NCBI RefSeq assembly: GCF_035046485.1
Contig: NC_085137.1
Coordinates: 458,485,004-458,549,003 of the forward strand
Reading direction: 5' to 3'
Source of the DNA: Aedes albopictus
Taxonomy: Eukaryota > Arthropoda > Insecta > Diptera > Culicidae
Length of the DNA stretch: 64,000 bases
Numbering within the stretch: position 1 is the stretch's first letter; the number at the start of each line of letters is the position of its first letter. This document shows, one piece after another, positions 1 through 13,180 of this stretch. The notes beneath the pieces were generated by a model. The model did not search any database and was not told the origin of the DNA. It was given only the letters and a program-made list of their open reading frames with translations. Both the position numbers and the translations under genes were made by a program.

Positions 1-2560
1 AGCTGCGTTCATTCGCTACGCATATCATTATCAGAGGCAATCATCACCGTACCGCCGCGTTCAAAAGCACGCGCACGTCAAGTGTGTTGTGACGTCGGCG
101 TGAGCGAGCTAAACCACCCCCGTCCTTCCTCGTGCGCGCACGCAAGTGTCAAACAGCACAAATTACTTCACACTTTCTGAGTGCGCGCCCGCACGGTCTC
201 CTCAACAGCCTCAACGATCGCCGCAATCGATTGGAACAGTTTGGCTGCGGGTGCATCGATTTAGCATTGAGCGACCAATCATGCATGTAATGCACACCCA
301 TCGTCCGTCCGTACGCGCATTTCATCACCAACAGTCACCTCCGCTGACTACCAACTCTGTGCGCGCCTCTTCTAGTAGCCAGGTAGTGGACGATCAATCG
401 GTCGATCGGGTTTTGGTAAATCCGATTGCGTCAATTTCACACCTGGATGACTCAAAGCGTACCAGCCAGCGCGCGATTGCCACCGCGTGCTGCGGTACTG
501 TTATTATGCTAATGCACCTTTTTTGGTATGCAATTCCGATGGACGACATGCTGCGTAGAATGCAACAGCGTGACCTTGGGAGATTGGTCAATCCGGGGCG
601 GCGGACGACGGAAAGTTTGTCGGTATGGTTGATTATGAATTGCCACGTACAACTGTAGGTGGTGGCGACGCAGATCGTAGTTGTTGTGGTAATGCAAAGA
701 AAGTGCTATGTTCCTGCAAGGACGTGGCCAGTGCAACGCCAAGGACGTATGCAAATCCGTGTCTGCTTTCTTCCAACAATGTGATGATGAAATTGCTGCG
801 TAAACTGCGTAATAATATTCATTAAGTACTACATCCTCCCGTGCAACATAAGCCTGCCTCCGTCTCTATCTGCTACCATGCACATGATTTATGTATGCTT
901 TTTGGCTTTTTGGATAATATTAACGCCGTGGAATCGAGTTGAACACTGTAGAACAAATAGCTCTGTTTTTCGAACAAAAAGCGTCAAGGGCTTGACCATC
1001 AGTCCTATTAAAAAATGCACAATCATGGTTGCAGGTAGAAACAGTGGCAGTGTTCATTATATGTTTAAAAATTACAACAGAAGTTCTTCGAATGCCGAAT
1101 AGAGATGGAATGCCTCGTTAACAGTAAACTAGACCAGTTCAGTTACGTTCAACTAGAACCAAATGTGCCGTAGCTTCAAATCCACGAAAACCTCACCACG
1201 ACGAGCACGTTCACGTTCTTTCTAGAGACTCTAGAGTAGATTTGTTGCCAGTTGAACTCATTCATTATATCTACACCTAATGTCGCGCGATCGCGATCAC
1301 GGCGCTGGCACTGCACCACATGAGGCAATCTACCTAACAAACGCGGCGGCGGCGCGACAGTCAGTGCCGGCCGCCACTGTTGTTGTCGTTTTGATGTTGC
1401 ATCAAGGTCGAACCAGCAGCGCAGCGCTTTACGTTTTTGTCGACAATAACAACTTAGTTGCTCGGGAAAATGGGGGAAGTCATTTGTGCGGTGCGATCGG
1501 TGGTAGGCAACTCTAAATTTGGAGTTTGTGAGGACATTACGTTTCTTAGATGCAATAAGCTGAAACATGCAGCTCAAATTTACAGTGTCGTCCGTTCTCT
1601 TGTGGATTAAGTAGGTCCAAGCATCTGATTGTTACTTCAACATTAATAAAATATATAATTATATTGAGAAGCTTTGGTAAAGTTTAAGAAACCAGGAACG
1701 GGGTTTTTCTCTCTACGGTTCGATCCATGTTGGTGGGAACTGAAATCAATGTCCCATTGAATTAAGCAGGGACCAAGTTCATGATCTTCAAAACTATCGG
1801 GTATCTTAATTTTCACACAAAACTTTATTTTTATCTGAGTTTTTGATATTTTTAGGAAAAAAATAAAAAAGAAGCAAAATATAATGATATAGAAGGTATA
1901 CGATAGAGAAGGAAATATAGTTAGATAAAAGATATTAGAAATAACGCAGGAGACATAATGAAAGAAAGATGAAAATATATTATGAAAAATAGAAAACAGA
2001 AGACACATCAATACATACAGAGCTCACCTTGAACTAAGAGTTTTGAAGATAGTGAAGATGAAGAATATTGAAATGAAAAAATAGAGATTTTTGAAACATC
2101 CCGAGTTTGTCAAACATATGTTGAAATCGAGTCTGTTAAAAAGCCAATGGTTTCTTAGAAACATTTAAACAGAAAAGAAAATTGGAAATTGTTTGTATCT
2201 TTAAGATGTTAAATAATAGGTTTTAAGAAAAAAAAACATTTTTTTTTATCAAAAACGAAAACCCCTAGACGTTAGTGTATAGAGTGAACCTTCTTTAGGG
2301 GTTACGTTTGGCGTACTATGCTGTCGTAGTGCATGTTGCCTATCTGAGTCATATCGAACTCAACATTTCACTATACTTGAAAATATTATTCATGCTGTTT
2401 AAAGGTCAATAAAAGAGAACAAGGAACTGCTGGAAATTCCCTTATGCGAAGATGGCTACATTTCTTAGTTTTTGACTTTTGATTTTTTTTTTATTAAATA
2501 ATAGAGCGATATTTTTTATATCGTTTTCCATTCACATTTATAGGAATGATCAAGGTATCA
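1..2560. other. Intergenic, no supported gene
   Basis: Positions 1-1620 are comparatively GC-rich, with many CG-containing words. Positions 1620-2560 are AT-rich with homopolymer runs. Short open frames occur on both strands (for example 146-658 plus and 1176-1577 minus), but they begin at non-ATG codons or show no domain, biased composition or splice structure that I can recognise. The GC-rich part could be a promoter or untranslated exon of a gene outside the window; this is a guess. Confidence 0.5.
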
Positions 2561-2717
2561 TAAAGCTGGAAGCGGAAAAAGTGCTCTAAGGTTAAAGAGA
2601 ACAAAAACACTGCTGTCGAGAGACCTTACAGTTCACCTCAGCATATTAAATGAATTTGCCATAAATCCCACAATAGGAATTTGTAGGAAACGGTAATCAA
2701 TTATGACAAACCTTACG

Positions 2718-3240
2718 ATGTGCTCATTTCTTCCCGCCAGGAATGGAAAGGAGGTGGACCCAGCGTTCCAACAGGCTCTATAAATTTCTTCACAGATGGT
2801 TCGAAAACGAATATTCTGACAGGCTCCGGAATCTATGGCTCTAGAACAAAAATCTCTGCCCACTTAGGACAGTGGCCCACAGTATTTCAGGCGGAAATAT
2901 ATGCAATATTAGAATACGTGTTATTATGCCTGAGGAGAAAATATAGATTTGCAAAAATATGTATTTTCTCTGATAGCCAAGCGGCACTTAAGTCGCTTAA
3001 TAACTACACTTGTAACTCAAAGCTAGTGTGGGAATGCATTCTGGCTTTGAAAAACTTATCCGTACGCAATCGAGTCTACCTAAATTAGATCCCAGGACAT
3101 ACGGGTCTAGAGGGAAACGAGATTGCTGATGAGCTAGCCAGGAATGGATCTAATGAAAGGTTCATTGGCTCTGAGCCCTTCTGCGGGATCTCAGACTGCT
3201 CTGTAAAAATGGAACTGAACAAATATATGGTCAGTCATAT
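2718..3240 (+). pseudogene. RNase H domain fragment of a non-LTR retrotransposon
   Basis: The plus-strand frame from about 2718 reads as an RNase H domain. It shows FFTDGSK (first Asp), QAEIYAI (Glu) and IFSDSQAA (second Asp). A TAG at 3086-3088 interrupts it. The same frame then continues with IPGHTGLEGNEIADELA, the C-terminal RNase H motif with the last Asp, so the stop is a decay mutation inside a once-continuous domain. No reverse transcriptase is visible upstream, and the reading becomes unrecognisable after about 3240. This is a remnant of an I/R1/LOA-type element with a C-terminal RNase H; the clade cannot be fixed from this fragment. It is unlikely to make a functional protein. Confidence 0.8.
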
Positions 3241-4559
<1,319 letters not shown>

Positions 4560-4560
4560 A

Positions 4561-4591
<31 letters not shown>

Positions 4592-4904
4592 TATATAGTG
4601 TAACTATTTTTATTCTATTGAACTTTTTTTTCTGTTCGGATGAGCCATTTCGAGTAGTACTTAGATCTTTTATGGTATTGAACATAAAATTGATTTTTCG
4701 TCGAAAGAGTATGGATTAAATTTCAAAATTTTGATAATTACGTGTTCATCAAACGTAAAACTGACTTATATTAGACACAAAAAGCTTACTTCCGCAAACA
4801 ATTAATCCTCTACAGGAAACCTTAAATGATGGTCCATTTCGGAAACCTGGGGTACATTTGGACCCCAAATTCGTTCTTCTGTATCGCATAATCCTAATTT
4901 ATTA

Positions 4905-6110
4905 GAATATCGGTGTCTTCAGTAAAGTTGTTGGGTTGGTCAAGGACTTACAGATGCTGGACCGTTTAATTCGGAATTTCATATATAGGTGGCACTAGTG
5001 AGCATGTAAGTATTCAGTATTTGAGCACATATATATCAAGATCCTGACCACATAGAATTTTGGTGTCTTCAGCAAATTAGTTTATTAGGTAAAGTGTTTA
5101 CTAATGATGGACCGTTTGTTTGAAAATTTCACACATAGATGACGCTACTGAGCGTGCAAATTTTATATTAATATATCTCAGGATCCTGGTCACCTAGAAT
5201 GATGGTATCTGTGGAGCGGACCTGGTGTGATGGTTAGAACACTTGACTATCACGCTGAGGACCTGGGATCGAATCCCACTCCCGACAAACTCGCAAAATG
5301 TGAGTTCTTCCTTCGGAAGGGAAGTAAAGCGTGGGTCCCGAGATGAATTTAGCCTAGGGCTAAAAATCTCGTTAATACAGATAAAAAATGATGGTATCTT
5401 CGGCATAGTTGTTGAGTTGCTCAAGGACTGACAGATGCCGGACCGTTTGATTCTGAACTTCACACATAGATGGCGCTAGTGAGCATGTAAGTATTAAGTA
5501 TGGGATCACATTTATATCAAGATCCTGACCACATAGAAATTTCGTGTCTTTGCAAAGTAGTTTATAGGGTCAAGTGTTTACTAATGATGGACCGTTTGTT
5601 TGAAAATTTCACACATAGATGGCGCAACTAATCGTGCAAATTTTATATTTCATATATCAGGATCTTGCGCACCTAGAAAGATGATATCTCCGGCATAGTT
5701 GTTGGGTACGTCAAGGACTTACAGGTGATGTAGCGTTTGATTTGGAACTCCACGTATAGGTGGCGTTACTGAGCACGCATATTTCATATATCTCATATAT
5801 CGCGGGATTCTGATCACTTAGAAAGATGGAGTCTTCGGAAAAGTTGTTGCGTAGGCCAAGTACTTACTGATCATGGGCCGTTAAATTTGGAAATTCGCCA
5901 TACGTAGATGGCATTGGTCAGCATGCAAATTGTATATGTCATATATTTCAGGATTCTGAGCTCAAAGAAACATGGAGTCTTCGGCAAAGTTGTTGGGTAT
6001 ATCAACGACTTACAGTTAATCAACCATATAATTCGGAACTCCACATGTAGGTGGCGGTACCGAGCATGCAAATTAAATATCTCATTTATCTCAGGATTCA
6101 TTGCCATAAC
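4905..6110 (+). repeat. Left-arm tandem array, about 143-bp unit
   Basis: Seven diverged units recur at about 4965, 5107, 5435, 5588, 5725, 5872 and 6012. The spacing is 137-153 bp once the SINE in unit 3 is removed. Each unit contains a GGACCGTTTGATT-like word, TAGATGGCGCTAGTGAGCAT, an ATCTCAGGATCCTGATCAC-like word and CTTCGGCAAAGTTGTTG. Confidence 0.85.
5211..5386 (+). mobile_element. tRNA-derived SINE
   Basis: The 5' part is tRNA-like, with an A-box-like TGGTGTGATGGTTAG and a B-box GGGATCGAATCCC. It ends in a short A-rich tail. It is flanked by a perfect 13-bp duplication, AATGATGGTATCT (5198-5210 and 5387-5399). The neighbouring tandem unit near 5681-5695 has the same site without the insertion. 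Confidence 0.88.
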
Positions 6111-6206
6111 TTTCAGGTTTACCCATTTTGTTGAACAAGTTACTTTTTGCGTCGTGACTCACGCTGTACAACATAGTGAAAATGAGTACAATTTATGTGT
6201 GGGTAT

Positions 6207-6954
6207 TAGCGTGGTTCAAAAAACCGTTCAATTCGTAACTAGATTCTATGCGTTCTCCCAAAAAATGAGCTGATTTGGTTGGAAATTGAGAGTGCACAAA
6301 CCCTTCAAAGTTTGTATGGGAATTACTATGGGAAAAGGATGTTTTTCATTCGATTGACCCTAGCATTTCCCCAAGTGCCCTAGAGTGTTAGTTGACCCTT
6401 GGTACTTCAAGGCTACTCTATCAGCTACAACTTTGCCGAAGACCACATTCAAATCGGACACCTCATTAATTAGTTATCGATTTTTATCCAGAAAGAAAAT
6501 CTTTGATCATGATGGTTACACTATTCGATGGGCAACACTGCAATTTGCCTTGAAACATAGTAGCCATGATTTGTAGGTGCTATCTTTGGCGCCATGTGCA
6601 GCAATGTTGCCTGCTGGGAAGCTGAACGATCACAGTTAAAGTTTGTGCAGTTGACTAAAAATCGATAACTAATTAATTAGGCGTCCGATTTGAATGTGGT
6701 CTTCGGCAAAGTTGTAGCTGAAAGAGTAGCCTAGAAGTACCAAGGGTCAACTAACACTCTAGGGCACTTGGGGAAATGCTAGGGTCAATTGAATGAAAAA
6801 CATCTATTTCCCATTGTAATTCCCATACAAACTTTGAAGGGCTTGTGCACTCTCAATTTTCATCCAAATCAGCTCATTTTTGGGAGAAGGCTACGAATCT
6901 GATTACGAATCGAATAAGTGGTGTGGAGCACAATCGATTTTTTGAACCACGCTA
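6207..6954. mobile_element. Foldback (long-TIR) element with TA ends, about 748 bp
   Basis: Both ends read TAGCGTGGTTCAAAAAA going inward. The arms (6207 to about 6496 and about 6655-6954) are reverse complements of each other. They include the words TGAGCTGATTTGG, CTTCAAAGTTTGTATGGGAA and GTCTTCGGCAAAGTTGTAGC. The loop is about 160 bp. No protein is encoded. Confidence 0.87.
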
Positions 6955-8340
6955 GTGGGTATATGTTTGTTCTACTTACATGGCAAACTTGTGGCCGTGC
7001 GGATAGCATCGTCCGAGGCATCGTCAAACATACTCGATGGTGTGACATACTGTTTGAGCAAGAGAGAGAGAGCAGCGCTGGAGTCGTAGTGGATTGGAAA
7101 TTCTACCACTAGGCGCAAATAGCTAGAGTGAAAACCAAATTTTAAATTTTACAAATCTCAGGATCCTGATTACACTAGTTTACAGCATTTTTGAACTCGG
7201 TAAGCTGATGATCATTTCTGGTGTAGAATCATGCCCTGAGTTCGAAAACGCGAAAGAAAAAAAATACAGTAGAGCGGAAATTTTTTCGACTTTCCATACA
7301 TGGTTGATGATTTGAAATCGATTTTTGTTCTATTTTTAAGCAAAGTCGCTCACTTCAAACATCTCATTCTCCGTAATCAATGCCTCGATTGAGCTGAAAT
7401 TTTTACTGTAACTCGCCTACATATGGTCTGTCAAATAAACGTCGAGAAAGAATTTTTAAGTTGATTTTTTCTTATTGAAAAAAATACATTTCTTCAAAAA
7501 ATTTTGGGAATTTCGCTAAAATTTAAGAAGATTGTCCATAAAACTCGCCAATATCTTAAATTTCATCAATCTGACGCAAAACCTGTATTCAGATGATCGA
7601 ATGGTATTGTATTCAGCTTTTAATTTATGGAAAAAGATTTAAAATTGGTTGAACAAAACGCAATATTTTTGAATTTTAGTAGATTACATATTTTGAAAAG
7701 TTGCAAAACTCGATATTGAGCTAAAACTCAAAAACTGTTCTACTTAAAATTTTTTGAAGGTCGGTTTCGAAATCAGCACTAAATTGTGCTTCAAAAATTT
7801 TGGTCGTTGAGAGAAGTTCACGACTTTCGTTTTATTTTGTAAACTTGTGTTATTTAGAAATATGGTATCTTCGGCAAAGCTGTTAAGAAGATCAAGGTGA
7901 ATTATTATTTGGTTCGAGTTTCTGTCATTAGGTGGCGCTAGTAGCAAATTTACATAAACATAAAAATTTTAATTATTAGCACGAAAATTTTAAACAAACT
8001 ATAAATTCTTATTAAGTGCACCAAATTTTGACTGCAAGATCCCCAGCTAGTTAGCTATAATTGGTACAAATTTGGGCTTGATTGGTTAACTGTACGTGAA
8101 GTTGAAGTGTATGTAGTAAAATTCTTCTAATTTCACTGCAGTCCAATAAACTACTATACCGTTCTACGCAGTATACAACAACAGTATATCTTAGGGTTAA
8201 GTTAACCAAATTAAATGAAATTTTGGAAATGTATGGCTAATAAATTAATCTTTGTTTACCATTTGACTTGACTCAAATTTGTCTGAAGTGAAAAAAGTTA
8301 CAGCTTGTTGAATACATTTTTAGAAATTCTAATCATTTGC
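6955..8340. other. AT-rich loop of the large foldback, no gene
   Basis: AT-rich, noncoding. It contains another isolated copy of the CTTCGGCAAAG-type word at about 7868. It holds no supported open frame. Confidence 0.5.
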
Positions 8341-8344
8341 AACC

Positions 8345-9640
8345 TGCTTGTAACCTATTTGTAACTAAATTTGTAACTAGCACCGCCTAGAGATGCAATT
8401 TTGCATCATCAAACTGTAAGCTCTTAACTTACCAAACAGTTTTGCCATGGAAACCATCTTTCTAAGTAACCAGCATCCTGAGATTAAAAAATATATAGGC
8501 CCTTTAGCGCTACCTATTAGTGAAATTTCGAATCAAACGACCCATTAACTGTTAGTCCTCGACCAGCTTAACAGTATTGCCGAGCACACCAACACTCCAA
8601 GTAATTAAAACCCTGAGATATATGGGTGAGAAATTGTGTTATTGTTGTGTCTGTTTGTCTCTGATATCACAAGACGTGATGTCTCTTAGCTTTTTTTTGG
8701 GATCCACTGGTATGCGTTTCGTTCATCAAAATATTTGAACAGCCCCCTGTGAACACTCTGCGTGTGCACTGAGTGGTGTTTTTTACTGAGTGCGCGCAGT
8801 GCACTGGGATTATGACTTGCAGGCTCTTGTGCTATATGAGATATACAAATTACATGCCCACTGACGCCACCATGAGCAAAATTCAGAGTGAAACAACTCA
8901 TCATTTATAAGTTCTTGCAACTTATTCGCAGAATCTTCAATTTTACTAAATAATCTAAATCCTGATGCAAAATGATTCAAAATGTGTATGCTTACTAGCG
9001 TCATCTAGTGACAGCGGTTCGAATCAAACGGTCCATTATCTGTAAATTCTTGACTTACCAACCATCTTTGCTGAAGATAGTAGAGACCAAGGTAGAGACG
9101 GTAAGAGAGTTATTAGGACCCTGGGATATTTGATGTATAAAATTTGCATACTCAGTGGCGCCACCTATGTGTGGATTTCCGAAATAAATTTTGCATCATC
9201 TGTAAGTTCTTGACCTATGAAACAACTTTGCCGAACACACCATCTTTCTATGTGATCAGGATCATGAGATATATGAGATGTAAAATTTGCATGCTCGCTA
9301 GTTTCAAATCAAACAGCCCATTATCTGACAGTAATTGACAAACACAACAACTTTCTCGAAGGCGTCATCTTTCTAAGTGATAAGGATCCAGTGATATATG
9401 AGATACAAAATTTACATGCTCACTAGCACCACCTAGTGGTGGAATTTCGAATCAAACGGTCCATTATCTGTAAGCGCTCGACTTACTGAGCAACTTTCCA
9501 GAAGACGTGACGCTCCTACCAGCTAATAGCGCCATCTAGTGAGGAAATTTCGAATTAACAAATTCACCGCCAGATGGCGCATGACTTACCGAACAATTTT
9601 GCCGAAGACATGAATATTCTAAAACATCAGAACCAAAAGA
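8345..9640 (-). repeat. Right-arm tandem array, inverted copies of the 143-bp unit
   Basis: Units recur near 8380, 8510, 8990, 9150, 9300, 9425 and 9530. They are the reverse complement of the left-arm unit, with words such as CACTAGCGCCACCTAGTG, CGAATCAAACGGTCCATTA and CAACTTTGCCGAA. They are degenerate, and one region (8640-8890) is replaced by unrelated sequence. Confidence 0.8.
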
Positions 9641-9885
9641 TATAGAGAATTCAATTTGGGGTCCAAATGGACCCCAGGTATACAAAATCGCCCGGTTTAA
9701 CTTTGACATGGAATAATAATCAAAGTATGCCATGTAATCAACTTTATTTTTGCTTAAATAATAGAACTAGGTCTAGTTTGAAGGTATTGAAAAAATAAAG
9801 TCAATATGTTATACCCAACTTGTTTGCCATTACTCTGAAGTTGCCTGTGGTCCAAATGGACCCCAGGTATCCATTAGAGGGTTAA

Positions 9886-10634
9886 CATTGGTACACGGGA
9901 ATTTTCAATTTATATTTTTGACAGTATAGCTGGAATCACTTGAAAATTATCAAAACTATGTTTTTTGGCTTTGAAAAATATTCTTCTACCTTATTTGTTA
10001 TAAAAAAAACATATACATTGAAAAGTTTATGGTAAACTCATTAACGTGACTTCTTCAAGAACAAAAGGAAATGGATGACATGTATTTGAATTTTCCTATT
10101 CTGCAGATTGATCTAGAGATAGTCTATTATTTTTAATTAAGGATCATTCGGAATTTCATCGATTATTCTGGAATATTATTTGATGATAGAAACTGGATCA
10201 GCAATCATGAACATTGAAGATGAGAAAAGCAAAAGGTAATGTAATCCAATTTGTTTTTACTAATCAAATTTTTATCATCTTCTTTTTTTCCAAAATGGGA
10301 ATTGAGCAGTGTGCGATCATATTCGTAGTTTTATTTTAGAAAATAAAAAAATAGAGCACGTATCAATCAAAATGAATAACAATCGTGATCGAAGCTAGCG
10401 AATTTGTGGCAGCATTGGAAAAACTATGTCGGTCTCAAAATGTTTAACAGTTACCGTAGATCCTATTAAAACGTACAGTTTGCTGAGAATAGATTTTTTT
10501 TATCACACTCGGTTTTATATTTGTTACGAGTTCCAAAATCCACTTGCATCGTTGAATAGAGAGGGAAGAATAAAACTGTTCTAACCCCAGCAAAACCAAG
10601 AGTTGCATAAGAATGCATGCATCACTTCGAATGG
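9886..10634. other. AT-rich intergenic
   Basis: No gene or repeat structure that I can define. Confidence 0.45.
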
Positions 10635-11105
10635 ACAATAGTAAGAAATCAAAGCTTGTTTTTCTCAGAGATGGCGCCACCACATTAAAAGTAAAATCAT
10701 TTTTCTTGTATGGACAAATCATTGGCTTGCACTCGTTCCGCATCGCAGCGATTCGTGCCTTGGGGCAAAAAGTTGCAAATTAGAAACAAAATCATTATCC
10801 CTACGCGTTTCTTCTGGATTCATTGCAGTAACAGAGAATTGATTACATCACCATACAAATTTCAAGTTGTTTACTTCTTTTTTTCTGACTGGCATTTTTC
10901 ACCCGTGTTGCGCATGATGTTTCGAGTGGATAGGTGCCAGGCGGCGCCGCTGTATATGTGAAAAACACATGGAACACGAGCGCCGTCTATGATTCCGCGC
11001 AAACTTTTCTGCTTGTTTACACTGTTATCAGGTTTACCGCATTTATCAGAAAAGCGCCACTACCGGCACTTTAGCATAGGCGCAGCTGCTTACTTCCTAT
11101 TTACA
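10635..11105 (+). repeat. Dispersed repeat of about 470 bp, copy 1
   Basis: This segment is matched by 55722-56183 in the opposite orientation. Shared landmarks include GATGGCGCCACCACATTAAA, TTGTATGGACAAATC, GACTGGCATTTT and GGCGGCGCCGCTGTATATGT. The two copies are colinear apart from one replaced stretch of about 30 bp near 11000. No terminal inverted repeats or poly(A) tail are seen, so the class is unknown. Confidence 0.85.
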
Positions 11106-11901
11106 ACGCATATAATGTTATTTTTTGAACTTATGAGTGAAGTTGTATGAGTTGACGAAGCAATTCATAAAATGCATAACTTCATCGTAATAAATGACAT
11201 TCTAATGTTTTATTGCAATGAGCAAAATTTACTCGTAACAGCGTGCGAGCGAACTCACAAAGTGTCTATAAATTTCGCATGATTGCGTACTGTGATGCTT
11301 GTACGATTTCGCTTGGTACTTTATTGTTTAATGCCAGATTAACTCGCATTAGTGTATGAACAAAGTCGCATATGTTAAAACAAACTCTTTAAAGCGAGAA
11401 TGGTTTATGTTAACATAGTGCGATTTACTATGTGATAACAACCGAGAACTGCTGTTTGGCTGCGGCTGGGTGCTTTAGCAGAAGCTAGAAGAAAGTGAAC
11501 AGCGTTTATTATGGTTACAAAGTCATCAGTTTAATTTTCGTGGCCCTGATTACTAAAAATGCCTTCATTAGCTGTGTTGAGATAATTCCATATTCTGAAT
11601 CTTCACGCCAAACTGAGCCGAAACCCAAATTTTCATGAATTTTGGTGCCCAGGAACCTATCTAAAAATTAATTTGAAGTTTGTCTGGGAGCGATTTTTCG
11701 AACCAGTTCCCAGCCCAGCCATCAAAAGGTGATACCAAAAAATCTCTTTGAAATTGGTTTCAGGTATCAAAAACAATGTTGGAGAAATCTGAAAAAAAAA
11801 ATCATAGTGGCTCAGAAATAGGCGCTCTTTTATGTAAAATAAAAAAAAAAATCAACACATTTTTGAAAATTTAAAAACACAATTGGTGGCCAGGAAGTGG
11901 T
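11106..11901. other. Intergenic with scattered CGCAT motifs
   Basis: Between 11100 and 11430 the word TCGCAT or GCATA recurs several times. It recurs again at 13240-13440, on the far side of the element at 11910-13172. This may be an older repeat split by that insertion, but I cannot set its ends. Confidence 0.3.
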
Positions 11902-11909
11902 ACACCTCA

Positions 11910-13172
11910 GGTTCAATTCTATTTCCCGGAAAGACATTTCCCGGATACCCCATTTCCCGGAAAAACATTTTCCGGAATAACCCATATTCCACGGTATTGC
12001 AAAATAATTCTTCACATGGTTACCAACATGTGTTTTATTGGCACTTGTTGCATTCTATATAGGAGATTTGCCCTTCTTTATTTAATAGGCTGTTCTTTCT
12101 AGTTACAACGTTGCGTATTTGATTGGTGGCCAAATTATTATTTCTATCTGATATTTTTCCTTCTCATACAAATGTGTTGTTCTTTCAAGCTAGACTGTTA
12201 CAGAGTTGTTTAATTGCCAAACTGTCAATTGCACCTTTAGAGATTTTCCCTTCTTCTAGCAATGGGCTGTTCTTTCGAGGCCTGTTTATCGATCGCTTTC
12301 GTTTCAATCTAGCCCAATGACAATTTGGCTTAGTAATAATGTGGCCAAATGTATTTGCGGCCTAACAAGCCACACCCAGTCGTATGGCAAAAACTTGAAG
12401 TTGGCCTCTTGATATTTACAGTTTTAAAGGTTTAGTATCAAAAAGGCAACTAACATATGAGAGAAACAATGAGAGGGTATAAGATACAGATAAATTTAAT
12501 ACAGTATACTCACTCATCTTTGATATAATCATTCATTGACTTCCCCATTTTTAAAATGTGACATTTCGTCTCTCATTTATTTTTATTTTTTTTCATTTCA
12601 ACGTTTTATTTTGTGTTTTTTTTTGTTCGCGTCTGATGTGTAGGTTTCAAAAGCGTTGTCGAAAGATGAGCCGACTCTTTCATTTCTTGAGCTAATATTG
12701 ACTACTCTGCAACCCACCTATAGAGCTCGTAAATAGTAAGAAACTTCAGACCAAGAGTATACAGGTTACAAACTATGCGCAAAATGCATATTATTCCTTT
12801 TTTTTTGTTTGCTTTCTAATGTTGTCTTTTGGAATTAAAGCTGCCGGAATTGTTATTGAAAATTTTCCTTCATTAAACAATAGCTGTTTATTCAGGATGT
12901 AGTGATAAAACTGCTGGCATCAAAACTGCTAATATTTTTTAATGTTTTGTCGAAGATTTGGGAATAACGCTGAAAGCCCTGCTTAAATTCTTCAACGAAT
13001 ACCAACCAAAATAAGTCAATTATTGTGCATTTCATAAAAAGGTTGAAATTTAATGAGTAATGAGTAATGAGGAATAGCGATAACAGTTTTCCGGGAAATG
13101 GGACTTTCCGGGAATTGTTTACCGGAAAATGTCTTTCCGGAAAATGATTTTCGGAGAAATGTCATAGAATCC
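11910..13172. mobile_element. Non-autonomous hAT-like element with 8-bp duplication
   Basis: A perfect 8-bp duplication ACACCTCA lies at 11902-11909 and 13173-13180. Just inside each end is an ATTCTAT word and a cluster of TTTCCCGGAAA-type palindromes (11922-11976 and 13088-13158) in inverted arrangement. The interior has imperfect tandem copies of a CCTTCTTT...AGGCTGTTCTTTC unit near 12070, 12160 and 12240. No transposase frame is present. The 8-bp duplication points to a hAT-type mover; this is inference. Confidence 0.65.
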
Positions 13173-13180
13173 ACACCTCA

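Larger units (their letters stand above)
4802..9885. mobile_element. Large TTAA-bounded foldback element built of tandem subrepeats
   Basis: The left end is TTAATCCTCTACAGGAAACC at 4802. The right end, read inward, is TTAACCCTCTAATGGATACC, ending at 9885 (16 of 20 bases shared). Both ends are followed by a CCTGGGGT-type motif and a TTTGGACCCC motif. Inside, the left arm carries a direct tandem array of about 143-bp units and the right arm carries the same unit in reverse orientation. The loop holds a separate foldback element (6207-6954) and AT-rich sequence. TTAA duplications and CCCT ends suggest piggyBac-type mobilisation. No transposase is present. The architecture resembles FB-type foldback elements. 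That the whole interval moves as one unit is inference. Confidence 0.6.

Noticed and set aside
146..658. 170-codon plus-strand frame
   Set aside because: Starts at GTG, has low-complexity Ser/Arg/His content, and shows no domain or splice support.
4802..9885. Array of spaced repeats considered as a CRISPR-like array
   Set aside because: The units are about 143 bp, diverged, contiguous and in a eukaryotic repeat context, with no short identical repeats separated by unique spacers.
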